From: 2-02-FULL-66-14 sp037443705
Lineage (GTDB): Bacteria; Pseudomonadota; Gammaproteobacteria; Burkholderiales; SG8-39
Assembly (NCBI GenBank): GCA_037443705.1
Contig: JBBINV010000043.1
Coordinates: 1-35,406 of the forward strand
Direction of reading: 5' to 3'
DNA: 35,406 bases
In this document: positions 25,282 through 32,473 of the stretch, in pieces
How positions within the stretch are numbered: the first letter of the stretch is position 1
How the letters are laid out: the number at the start of each line of letters is the position of its first letter
The notes under the pieces: model-generated
What the model was told of the DNA's origin: nothing
The model's database searches: none
What the model saw: only the letters and a program-made list of their open reading frames with translations
Program-made: the position numbers and the translations under genes

Positions 25282-26028
25282 ATGAGCGGGACGCTGGAAG
25301 CGAAAGTGGCGCTCGTCACCGGCGCGGCGCGGCGCATCGGCGCCGCGATCGCGCGGCGGCTGCACGCGGCCGGCGCGAGCGTGGTCATCCACTACCGGGG
25401 CGGCGAGGCAGAGGCGGCGAAACTGGAAAGCGAGCTGAACGCGGCTCGCGCGGGCAGCGCCTGCAGGGTGAAAGGGGATCTGCTCGCGCCGATCGCGCCG
25501 CAGGCGCTCGTGGGCGCGGCGATCGACCGGTGGGGGCGGCTCGACTTGCTCGTGAACAACGCATCGGCCTTCTATCCCACACCGCTGGGCTCGATCGAGG
25601 CCGGTCATTGGGAAGAGCTGATCGGCTCCAACCTCAAGGCGCCGCTCTTTCTTGCGCAGGCTGCCGCACCGCGCCTGGCAGCGGCGGGCGGATCGATCGT
25701 GAATATCGCCGACATCCACGCCGAGCGGCCGCTGAAGGGCTATCTCGTGTACAGCGTCGCCAAGGCCGGACTTGCGGCGCTCACGCGCGCGCTCGCGCTC
25801 GAGCTCGCGCCCGCGGTGCGCGTGAACGCGGTGGCGCCCGGGACGATCGCCTGGCCCGAGGACGGGCAGTTCGAGCCGGCCGAGCGCGAGCGAATCGTGA
25901 CGGCGACGCCACTCGCGCGCACCGGCGCGCCCGAGGACATCGCCGCCGCAGTCGAGTTCCTCGCCGGTGCGCCCTTCGTCACCGGCCAGGTGCTGGCGGT
26001 CGATGGCGGACGGACGATCACGCTATGA
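25282..26028 (+). CDS. folM: pteridine reductase (SDR family, FolM/PTR1-like)
   Basis: This 248-residue short-chain dehydrogenase has the TGAARRIG cofactor motif (residues 13-20), typical of NADPH-dependent pteridine reductases, and NNAS in the core. The catalytic residues are Tyr157 and Lys161 in YLVYSVAK. The position normally held by Ser is Asp144 (IADIHAERPL), as in trypanosomatid PTR1 and bacterial FolM. The enzyme reduces dihydromonapterin or dihydrobiopterin, with weak dihydrofolate reductase activity. The ATG at 25282 is the start of similarity. The TGA stop overlaps the ttcA ATG by four bases, so folM, ttcA and the DUF3750 gene are a coupled operon. Confidence 0.9.
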   Translation: MSGTLEAKVALVTGAARRIGAAIARRLHAAGASVVIHYRGGEAEAAKLESELNAARAGSACRVKGDLLAPIAPQALVGAAIDRWGRLDLLVNNASAFYPTPLGSIEAGHWEELIGSNLKAPLFLAQAAAPRLAAAGGSIVNIADIHAERPLKGYLVYSVAKAGLAALTRALALELAPAVRVNAVAPGTIAWPEDGQFEPAERERIVTATPLARTGAPEDIAAAVEFLAGAPFVTGQVLAVDGGRTITL

Positions 26029-26897
26029 GCGGGGATCCGAGAAAGACCGGTTACGAGCACGCGAAGCTCGCCAAGCGCCTGCGCCGCCAGGTCGGGCAGG
26101 CGATCGGCGACTTCGGCATGATCGGCGAGGGCGAGCGCGTGATGGTGTGCCTGTCGGGCGGCAAGGACAGCCACGCCCTGCTGGATGTGTTGTTGTCTTT
26201 GAGAAAGAAATCCCCCAAGAAATTCGAAATCGTCGCGGTCAACCTCGACCAGAAGCAGCCGGGATTTCTGGCCCACGTTCTGCCCGAATACCTGGAATCG
26301 CGCGGCGTGCCCTACCGGATCGTGGAGCAGGACACCTATTCCGTGGTGAAGCGCGTGATTCCGGAGGGAAGGACCTACTGCTCGCTTTGCTCGCGGCTTC
26401 GCCGCGGCGTGCTCTACCGGGTGGCTTCGGAGCTCGGCGCCACCCGGATCGCGCTCGGGCATCACCGCGACGACATCCTCGCGACCTTCTTTCTCAACCT
26501 GTTTTACGGCGGAAAGCTCAAGGCGATGCCCGCCAAGCTGGTCTCGGACGACGGCCGGCACGTGGTCATCCGGCCGCTTGCGTACGTGCAGGAGGACGAC
26601 CTGGCCGAATACGCGCGCGCCCGGGGCTTCCCGATCATTCCCTGCAACCTGTGCGGCTCGCAGGAGAACCTGCAGCGAAAAGCCGTGCGCGAGATGCTGC
26701 GTGACTGGGAAAAGCGGCACCCGGGACGGATCGAGTCGATTCGGCGCGCGCTCACCGACGTGCGCGCCTCGCACCTCCTCGACCGCAAGCTCTTCGATTT
26801 CGTCAACCTCGCGCCAGCGGAGCGCGAAGGAAGCGAAGGCGACACCGTCTTCGATCGCGAGGAGCCGGGCGAGCCGTTGTTCGCCGAAAGCGAATGA
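26025..26897 (+). CDS. ttcA: tRNA 2-thiocytidine(32) synthetase TtcA
   Basis: TtcA (290 residues) thiolates cytidine 32 of certain tRNAs using ATP and an Fe-S cluster. The PP-loop SGGKDS is at residues 44-49. The Fe-S cysteines are Cys119 and Cys122 (CSLC), with a second pair Cys207 and Cys210 (CNLC). Other family segments are GHHRDDILATFFLNLFYGGKL and SHLLDRKLFDF. The C-terminal 25 residues are acidic and variable. ATG 26025 overlaps the folM stop (ATGA) and its stop overlaps the DUF3750 ATG (ATGA). Length is close to that of E. coli TtcA (311). Confidence 0.95.
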   Translation: MSGDPRKTGYEHAKLAKRLRRQVGQAIGDFGMIGEGERVMVCLSGGKDSHALLDVLLSLRKKSPKKFEIVAVNLDQKQPGFLAHVLPEYLESRGVPYRIVEQDTYSVVKRVIPEGRTYCSLCSRLRRGVLYRVASELGATRIALGHHRDDILATFFLNLFYGGKLKAMPAKLVSDDGRHVVIRPLAYVQEDDLAEYARARGFPIIPCNLCGSQENLQRKAVREMLRDWEKRHPGRIESIRRALTDVRASHLLDRKLFDFVNLAPAEREGSEGDTVFDREEPGEPLFAESE

Positions 26898-27676
26898 CGA
26901 AAAGCCGTACGCACATGACGGGATTCGCCCTGTTCGCGGGACTGATGCTGGTTCTGCTCGCCGCAGGCTGCGGCGCGATCGCGCAGGACTGGCGCACGGC
27001 GAGCCACGAGCCGGTGGGACTCGCGCCCGACCCGGCCCGCGCCCCCGAGCCGATCGTCCAGGTGTACTCGGCCCGCGCCTTCGGCTGGCGCGGGAGCTTC
27101 GGCGTGCACACCTGGATCGCGGTAAAGCCGGCCAATGTGGCGGCGTGGACGGTGTACGAGGTGATCGGCTGGCGGCTCCGGTGGAGCGATTCGGCGCTCG
27201 CGATCCGCAATCGCGCGCCGGATGCGCGCTGGTACGGCAACGCGCCCGAGATTCTCGCCGAGAGGCGCGGCGAAGGCGTGGACGATCTCATCCGGCGCAT
27301 CGACGAAGCCGCGCGGACCTATCCCTGGGCGAACGAATACACCGTCTGGCCCGGGCCCAACTCCAACACCTTCACCGCCTGGGTGCTGCGCGCGGTGCCG
27401 GAGCTCGAGGTGGATCTCCCGCCGACCGCGATCGGAAAGGACTATCGCGAAAGCCTGCTCGGCGCCGCGCCCAGCGGCAGCGGGATGCAGCTCTCGCTCG
27501 GCGGGTTGTTCGCGCTCACCGCGAGCCGGGTGGAGGGGCTGGAGGTGAACATATTGGGCCTCACTTTCGGCATCAATCCCTTCAGCCCGTCGATCAAGCT
27601 CCCGATCGCGGGTCGTATCGGGGTGCCGCGCGCGAACGGCGCTGCGGTCGCGGCGCCGCCGTTCGCGAACAAGTGA
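26894..27676 (+). CDS. DUF3750 family lipoprotein
   Basis: This 260-residue protein has an N-terminal hydrophobic segment ending in LLAAGC, a lipobox with the acylated Cys near residue 26, so it is probably a membrane-anchored periplasmic protein. The DUF3750 core is clear: ARAFGWRGSFGVHTWIAVKP, then YEVIGWRLRW, YPWANEYTVWPGPNSNTF and LPPTAIGKDY. No enzymatic activity is established for the family. The start overlaps the ttcA stop; a second Met at 26915 is an alternative start nearer the hydrophobic segment. It ends the folM-ttcA operon and is followed by 186 bases of non-coding sequence. Confidence 0.85.
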   Translation: MTKSRTHMTGFALFAGLMLVLLAAGCGAIAQDWRTASHEPVGLAPDPARAPEPIVQVYSARAFGWRGSFGVHTWIAVKPANVAAWTVYEVIGWRLRWSDSALAIRNRAPDARWYGNAPEILAERRGEGVDDLIRRIDEAARTYPWANEYTVWPGPNSNTFTAWVLRAVPELEVDLPPTAIGKDYRESLLGAAPSGSGMQLSLGGLFALTASRVEGLEVNILGLTFGINPFSPSIKLPIAGRIGVPRANGAAVAAPPFANK

Positions 27677-27817
27677 TCGTTGCGGCGCGAGCAGCGTGCC
27701 ATGCAAGGCACCCTGGTCTATCTCACCCCACCGAAGGAGGGCTTGGCGCGGCGCGCGAGCGAGCGGCGGCTTGCCCGGCTGGAAGCCGTCCGACCCCTCC
27801 CGCTTCGGAAGAAGGGC

Positions 27818-27846
27818 TTGTCAAAGGAAGTTTGACGTACTAAGCT
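27818..27846 (+). promoter_or_regulatory. sigma70-like promoter with internal inverted repeat, HTH-aminotransferase gene
   Basis: TTGTCA (27818-27823) and TAAGCT (27841-27846) are separated by exactly 17 bases, 17-45 bases before the ATG at 27863. A perfect inverted repeat GTCAAA/TTTGAC with a 5-base centre (27820-27836) overlaps the -35 and spacer. This is a natural place for a repressor, possibly the HTH domain encoded just downstream. The remaining intergenic sequence from 27677 shows nothing recognisable. Confidence 0.5.
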
Positions 27847-27862
27847 TCGCACCGGAATCGAG

Positions 27863-29362
27863 ATGAACTGCGCGGAGCGACTCGTCGAGTTGTTCGGAAG
27901 CCAGGCGGAGGCCGCGCGCGCGTTCCAGCTCGATCGCGCGGTGGTGAGCCACTGGGTCAAGGTCGGCTACGTGCCGGCGCGCTGGGCGGGGGAAGTCGAG
28001 CGCGTGACCGAGGGGCGCATTGCCGCGGTCGAGGTGCTGAACGAGGCGAGCGCCAAGCGCCCCGTTCGCGTGAAGTCGCGTCCCGAGGACGCGCCGTTCG
28101 GGATCCAGCCGGAGAGCCAAGCCATGAGCCAGTACGCACCGCCGAAGCGCATCACGTCGTTTCATCCGCCGCAGCGGACGCTCATGGGTCCGGGGCCGAC
28201 CGAGATCCACCCGCGCGTGCTCACGACGATGAGCCAGCCCGCGATCGGCTACCTCGACCCGGTGTTCGTCGAGATGATGGAGGAGCTGAAAGCGCTCCTT
28301 CGCTACGTCTACCAGACGAAGAACCCGCTCACCTTTCCGCTGTCGGGGCCGGGCTCGGTGGGGATGGAGTTCTGCTTCGTCAACCTGGTCGCGCCGGGCG
28401 ACAAGGTGATCGTGTGCGTGAACGGCGTTTTCGGCGGGCGCATGCTCGAGAACGTGGAGCGCATGGGCGGCGTGCCGGTCGTGGTGAACGACGACTGGGG
28501 CAAGCCGGTCGATCCGCAGAAGGTCGAGGACGCGTTCCGCAGGCACAAGGACGCCAGGATCCTCGCGTTCGTGCACGCGGAGACCTCGACCGGCGTGCAA
28601 TCGGACGCGAAGCTCCTCACGCAGATCGCGCACCGGCACGGCGCGCTCGTGATCGTGGACGCGGTCACCTCGCTCGGCGGCACGCCCGTCAAGGTGGACG
28701 AGTGGGAGATCGACGCCATCTACTCGGCGAGCCAGAAGTGCCTGTCGTGCACCCCGGGCCTCTCGCCCGTGTCGTTCTCGGAGCGCGTGGTCGAGCGCGT
28801 GAAGAAGAGGAAGGACAAGATCCACAGCTGGTTCATGGACATGAACCTGCTGCTCGGCTACTGGGGAGCGACCACGCGCACGTACCACCACACCGCGCCC
28901 ACGAACTCGCTCTTCGCGCTGCACGAGGCGCTGCTCCTCATCCGCGAGGAGGGGCTCGAAAACAGCTGGGCGCGCCACCAGCGCCATCACGTCGCGCTGA
29001 AGGCGGGGCTGGAGGCGATCGGGCTCAAGTTCCTCGTGGAGGAGAAATACCAGCTGCCGCAGATGAACGCGGTGCTCTGCCCCGAGGGCGTCGACGAGGC
29101 GGCGGTGCGCAAGCGCCTGCTCGACGAGTTCGGCCTGGAGATCGGCGCCGCGCTCGGACCGTTGAAGGGCAAGATCTGGCGCTTCGGGCTGATGGGCTAC
29201 TCGTGCCGCGCGGACAACGTGATGCTCTGCCTCACCGCGCTTTCTTCAGTTCTCTCCGACATGGGCCTGCCGGTGCACGTGGGCGACGCGGAAGCCGCGG
29301 CGCACCAGGCCTACGCGCAAATGCACGCCAAGGACGCACAGCGGAAAAAACGGGCGGCCTGA
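27863..29362 (+). CDS. Cro/YdaS-like HTH domain fused to class V alanine-glyoxylate-type aminotransferase
   Basis: One uninterrupted 499-codon frame encodes two modules. Residues 1-60 (MNCAERLVELFGSQAEAARA, then FQLDRAVVSHWVKVGYVPAR) look like a Cro/YdaS-type helix-turn-helix. Residues 88-499 are a PLP fold type I, class V aminotransferase of the alanine/serine-glyoxylate group: LMGPGPTEIHPRVL, GPGSVGMEF, then SASQKCLSC with PLP Lys292. Such enzymes transfer amino groups from alanine or serine to glyoxylate. The 25-residue linker is polar. Met88 (ATG 28124) has GGAGAG upstream at good spacing, so a separate aminotransferase of 412 residues, the usual family length, could also be made. Either a fused protein or two products from one frame; the sequence cannot decide. 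Confidence 0.88.
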   Translation: MNCAERLVELFGSQAEAARAFQLDRAVVSHWVKVGYVPARWAGEVERVTEGRIAAVEVLNEASAKRPVRVKSRPEDAPFGIQPESQAMSQYAPPKRITSFHPPQRTLMGPGPTEIHPRVLTTMSQPAIGYLDPVFVEMMEELKALLRYVYQTKNPLTFPLSGPGSVGMEFCFVNLVAPGDKVIVCVNGVFGGRMLENVERMGGVPVVVNDDWGKPVDPQKVEDAFRRHKDARILAFVHAETSTGVQSDAKLLTQIAHRHGALVIVDAVTSLGGTPVKVDEWEIDAIYSASQKCLSCTPGLSPVSFSERVVERVKKRKDKIHSWFMDMNLLLGYWGATTRTYHHTAPTNSLFALHEALLLIREEGLENSWARHQRHHVALKAGLEAIGLKFLVEEKYQLPQMNAVLCPEGVDEAAVRKRLLDEFGLEIGAALGPLKGKIWRFGLMGYSCRADNVMLCLTALSSVLSDMGLPVHVGDAEAAAHQAYAQMHAKDAQRKKRAA

Positions 29363-29367
29363 ACGTC

Positions 29368-29389
29368 ATCCCCGCAAGAGCGGCGGGAT
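29368..29389. terminator. hairpin between convergent genes
   Basis: ATCCCCGC and GCGGCGGGAT form a stem (5 bp, a two-base bulge, then 3 bp) around loop AAGA. It lies between the stop of the aminotransferase (29362) and the stop of the convergent kinase (29391). There is no T tract on either strand, so it is not a classical intrinsic terminator. It resembles dispersed intergenic repeats of the type CGTCATCCCCGC...GCGGGGAT known from many proteobacteria. Confidence 0.45.
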
Positions 29390-29390
29390 C

Positions 29391-31160
29391 TCAGGGTTTC
29401 TGCGTCACGCGTTTCTCGAAGGCGTCGTCGGCGCCGAGCACGTAGGTGCCGAACTCGTCGAGCAGCTCGTCGGTGAGCTGGTCCAGTCCCAGCCGGAACT
29501 GGCGCGCGCCGTAGCGCCGCACGTTCTCCATGCCGATCATGAAGCCGCCGTTGTCGTAGTCGCCGCGAATGATCGCGCCGCAGGGGAACGGCCCCGAGAG
29601 CGTGAACGCGGCGCGGTCGACCTGGCCGAAGTCGTTCTTCTTCTCCTCGAGCGCGTACTTGATCTTGAGACGGTCGAGGCGCTCGCGGAAGCTCTCCATG
29701 TCCTTGCCGACCAGGGTGAAGGTGACGGGCTTGACGCTGGTTACCTTGTACTTGAAGGTCACGAAGTCGAAGCGGCTCTTGCCGTCGATGTCGCGCGAGC
29801 GGTAGTCGGTGAACCCGTCGGACAGCGTCGCGCGCGGCACTTCGCCGAGGTACAGAACGCCGTAGGGCGAGTCCGACACGGGCTTGGCCTCGTTCAGCTG
29901 CGTCGTGAACTCCGACAGGTACTGGAACGCGGCGCGCAGCCGCTCGTCGACGCGCGCGACGATCGCGGCGCGCCTGCCCCGGTCATCGGACGCCGCGCGC
30001 TCGGCGGCCTTCTTCTTCAGGAGCTCGATCGCCGCGGTGCGCTTGCCGCCGGTCTGGCTGCCCGGCGCGCCGGCTTCCTTCTGGCGCTCGAATTCCTCGC
30101 GGCGCTTGGCCTCGGCCTCGGCCCAGCGCTGCACCTCGGCTTCCTTCTTCAGGCGCGCTTCCTCCTCGGCGCGCAGCCGCGCCTGCTCCTCCTTTTCGAA
30201 GTTGCGCGCGAAGGCCTCCACGTCGTCGATCAGCTGCGAGCGGGCCGCCTCCGGCAGGGCCGCGCCGCCGGTGGTCGCGAGCTTGACGGTCTTCTCGAAC
30301 CCGGTGCTGCCGGGGGAAGGGGCGGGCGCGGCGGCCGCCGTCGAGATGCCGCCGATCTGCCGGAGCGCGGCAGCCATTTCGGCCGCGCGCTGGTAGCGGT
30401 CCTCGGGTTTTTTCGCAAGCGCGCGGCGCAGCACGTCGTCGAACGCGCGCGGAATGGTCGGGTCGACCTCGCTCGGGGGCTTGTGCGGCTCGCCCGCAAT
30501 GCGGTGAAGGAGCGCGTAGATGTTGGTGTCGCCCGCTTTTTCGAAGGGGGTCTTGCGGGTCAGCATCTCGTAGAGCACGACGCCGAGCGAGAAGATGTCC
30601 GAGCGGGGATCGATCGCAAGGCCGAGCACCTGCTCGGGCGACATGTACTTCGGCGAGCCGAGCGCCTGGCCGGTCTGGGTCATGGACGAGGAGGGCACGT
30701 GCGCCACGCCGAAGTCGGTGAGCTTGGCGCGACCCGTGGGAGAGACCACGATGTTGGCGGGCTTCACGTCGCGGTGCACGATCTTGAAGCCCTGCGCGTG
30801 ATCGAGGCCGTCGGCGACCTGCGCGACGAGGTCCGCGATTTTCGCGAACGGCAGCCGCTCGGGGTCGCGCAGCATCTGCTGGAGCGAGCGGCCCTCGAGC
30901 AGCTCCATCGCGATGTAGGCAACGCCGTCCTGCTCGCCGACGTCGAAGATGGTGACGATGTTGGGGTGGTTGAGTCTTCCGGCCGACTTCGCCTCGCGCA
31001 GGAACCGCGCGCGCACATCGCCCATTACGTCTTCGGGAAGATCCGGCAGCAGCGTCTTGATCGCCACCTCGCGCTCGATGAGCGGGTCCACGGCGCGGTA
31101 CACCGTTCCCATCGCTCCGCGTCCGAGCTCCCCTGATACCCGGTAGCGGCCGAACATCAT
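29391..31160 (-). CDS. Ser/Thr protein kinase with coiled coil and unassigned C-terminal domain
   Basis: This 589-residue protein has a Hanks-type kinase domain over residues 1-270. Visible elements are the glycine loop GELGRGAMGTVY, Lys35 (VAIK), Glu56, HRDVKPAN with Asp131, DFG at 149-151 and SPE in place of APE. An Ala/Pro linker follows, then a charged Glu/Arg/Lys-rich coiled coil (about 315-405). The C-terminal part of about 170 residues (YLSEFTTQLNEAKPVSDSPY onward) matches nothing I recognise. It has alternating beta-like segments and ends near FEKRVTQKP. No transmembrane helix or PASTA repeat is present, so it is cytosolic. It is the last gene of the operon with cyclase, SH3 protein and M48 peptidase, seven bases after the peptidase stop. 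Confidence 0.9.
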   Translation of the reverse strand: MMFGRYRVSGELGRGAMGTVYRAVDPLIEREVAIKTLLPDLPEDVMGDVRARFLREAKSAGRLNHPNIVTIFDVGEQDGVAYIAMELLEGRSLQQMLRDPERLPFAKIADLVAQVADGLDHAQGFKIVHRDVKPANIVVSPTGRAKLTDFGVAHVPSSSMTQTGQALGSPKYMSPEQVLGLAIDPRSDIFSLGVVLYEMLTRKTPFEKAGDTNIYALLHRIAGEPHKPPSEVDPTIPRAFDDVLRRALAKKPEDRYQRAAEMAAALRQIGGISTAAAAPAPSPGSTGFEKTVKLATTGGAALPEAARSQLIDDVEAFARNFEKEEQARLRAEEEARLKKEAEVQRWAEAEAKRREEFERQKEAGAPGSQTGGKRTAAIELLKKKAAERAASDDRGRRAAIVARVDERLRAAFQYLSEFTTQLNEAKPVSDSPYGVLYLGEVPRATLSDGFTDYRSRDIDGKSRFDFVTFKYKVTSVKPVTFTLVGKDMESFRERLDRLKIKYALEEKKNDFGQVDRAAFTLSGPFPCGAIIRGDYDNGGFMIGMENVRRYGARQFRLGLDQLTDELLDEFGTYVLGADDAFEKRVTQKP

Positions 31161-31167
31161 GGGCGGG

Positions 31168-31995
31168 TCATGGGCTGTCGAGGGCGCGGAAGCGCGCCGC
31201 GAGCTGGGGCTGATTGGCGTATCGCTCGAGCGTGGGCTGCATCCTCGCCTCCAGCTCGCCGAGCCGCTCGCCGGGCGCCGGGTGGGTCTTGAACATGAGC
31301 GCGAGCCCCGAATCCTGCGGGTTCATCGCCTGAAGCGTCTGCAGCACGGCGGCAAGCCCGTAGGCGTCGTAGCCGGCGCGCGCCGCGATCACGACCCCGC
31401 GGCGGTCGGCGTCGAGCTCGTCGGACTTGTCCAGTCCCCGCGCGTACATCTCGGTGCCGAACGCGATCAGCTTCTCGCGTGCGGCCGAAGCCCGGTCCGA
31501 GAGTGCGAGCGAGAGCGCGTCGGCCGCGAGGCTCGCGCGCGCGTTCTTCTGGATCGCCTTGAGGTGGTGCTTCTGGATCACGTGCGAGATCTCGTGCGCG
31601 AGCACGCCCGCGAGCTCGGCTTCGCTCCTCATGTGCTCGAAGAGGCCTCGCGTCACGAACACGTAGCCGCCGGGCGCGGCGAAGGCGTTGAGCTGCGGCG
31701 CATCGAGCACCCCGAAATGCCACGGCAGGTCCGGCCGCTCGCTCTGCGAGGCAAGCCAGCGTCCCACGTGGTTGACGTAGCGCTGGAGCCGTTCGTCGGG
31801 CGCGAGCGGCGCCGCGCCGAGCAGCCGCGCGGCCATCTCGCGCCCGATCTCGATCTCCTGGGGCTCGCCGATCTCGGTGGTGGCGCGGCCCACGCTCTTC
31901 GCGGTGTCGATCAGCCGGTTGATGTCGAGACGGAATTGCGCGTGCGCGCCCGCCGCGAGCACGGCGAGCGCTGCGGCGGCCAAAAGCCTTCTCAA
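31168..31995 (-). CDS. periplasmic M48 family zinc metallopeptidase
   Basis: This 275-residue protease starts at TTG 31995 (MRRLLAAAALAVLAAGAHAQ), a clear signal peptide. The zinc motif HEISH is at 134-138, with the third ligand Glu in ELDADRRGVVIAARAGYD. The segments NAFAAPGGYVFVTRGL and FKTHPAPGERLGEL are typical of BepA/LoiP-like M48 enzymes that act in envelope quality control. The frame is open upstream of the TTG but would run through the SH3 gene. The TTG overlaps the SH3 gene stop (TTGA). No TPR region is present, unlike BepA. It sits between SH3 and kinase genes of one operon. Confidence 0.9.
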   Translation of the reverse strand: MRRLLAAAALAVLAAGAHAQFRLDINRLIDTAKSVGRATTEIGEPQEIEIGREMAARLLGAAPLAPDERLQRYVNHVGRWLASQSERPDLPWHFGVLDAPQLNAFAAPGGYVFVTRGLFEHMRSEAELAGVLAHEISHVIQKHHLKAIQKNARASLAADALSLALSDRASAAREKLIAFGTEMYARGLDKSDELDADRRGVVIAARAGYDAYGLAAVLQTLQAMNPQDSGLALMFKTHPAPGERLGELEARMQPTLERYANQPQLAARFRALDSP

Positions 31996-32468
31996 TTCGG
32001 GTACTCCACGCGCTGCGCGCTGAGCCTTCCGTTGGCGGCGAACGCGGCGGCCGCGTCCCTGCTCGCCGCGTAGCCTTCGAGCTTCTTCAGCTCCGCGGCG
32101 TTGGGCCGCGCGGCCGCGAGCTGCTCGGCGTCGAGCCCGCGCACGCCCGTCGTGACCTGCGTGCCGCTGGTGCCGGTGCGCGCGACATTCAGAAGCTGCG
32201 CGACGCCCGCATCGCCCTGGCGCGAGGATCCGGGCCCGGCGAGGCGCAGCAGCAGCATCCTGACCCACCCCTCGAGGCCCTCCGGCGTGCGCACGTGAGT
32301 CCAGCCGCCCTGCCGCTCGATCGTCTCCACGCGCGCACCTTCCGCGAGCGGCGCCACCGTGGGCGCATCGGTGGCGGGCTCCTTCTTGAGGTCGGTGGCG
32401 CGCACCAGCGTCGCCGGGTCGGCGACGAGAAGCGAAGGCACGAGCAGCAGCAGCGAAAGGCGTTTCAT
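31992..32468 (-). CDS. exported SH3-domain protein
   Basis: This 158-residue protein has a signal peptide (MKRLSLLLLVPSLLVADP). One bacterial SH3 domain follows at about residues 22-75, with the pattern LKKEPATDAPTVAPLAEG, GGWTHVRTPEGLEGWV. The C-terminal half (ELKKLEGYAASRDAAAAFA and nearby) is helical and unassigned. Bacterial SH3 domains often bind peptidoglycan or peptides. An alternative GTG start at 32477 would overlap the cyclase stop as GTGA and add three residues, consistent with coupling; ATG 32468 was chosen as the codon directly before the signal peptide. Its stop overlaps the TTG of the M48 gene. Confidence 0.82.
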   Translation of the reverse strand: MKRLSLLLLVPSLLVADPATLVRATDLKKEPATDAPTVAPLAEGARVETIERQGGWTHVRTPEGLEGWVRMLLLRLAGPGSSRQGDAGVAQLLNVARTGTSGTQVTTGVRGLDAEQLAAARPNAAELKKLEGYAASRDAAAAFAANGRLSAQRVEYPN

Positions 32469-32473
32469 GATTG

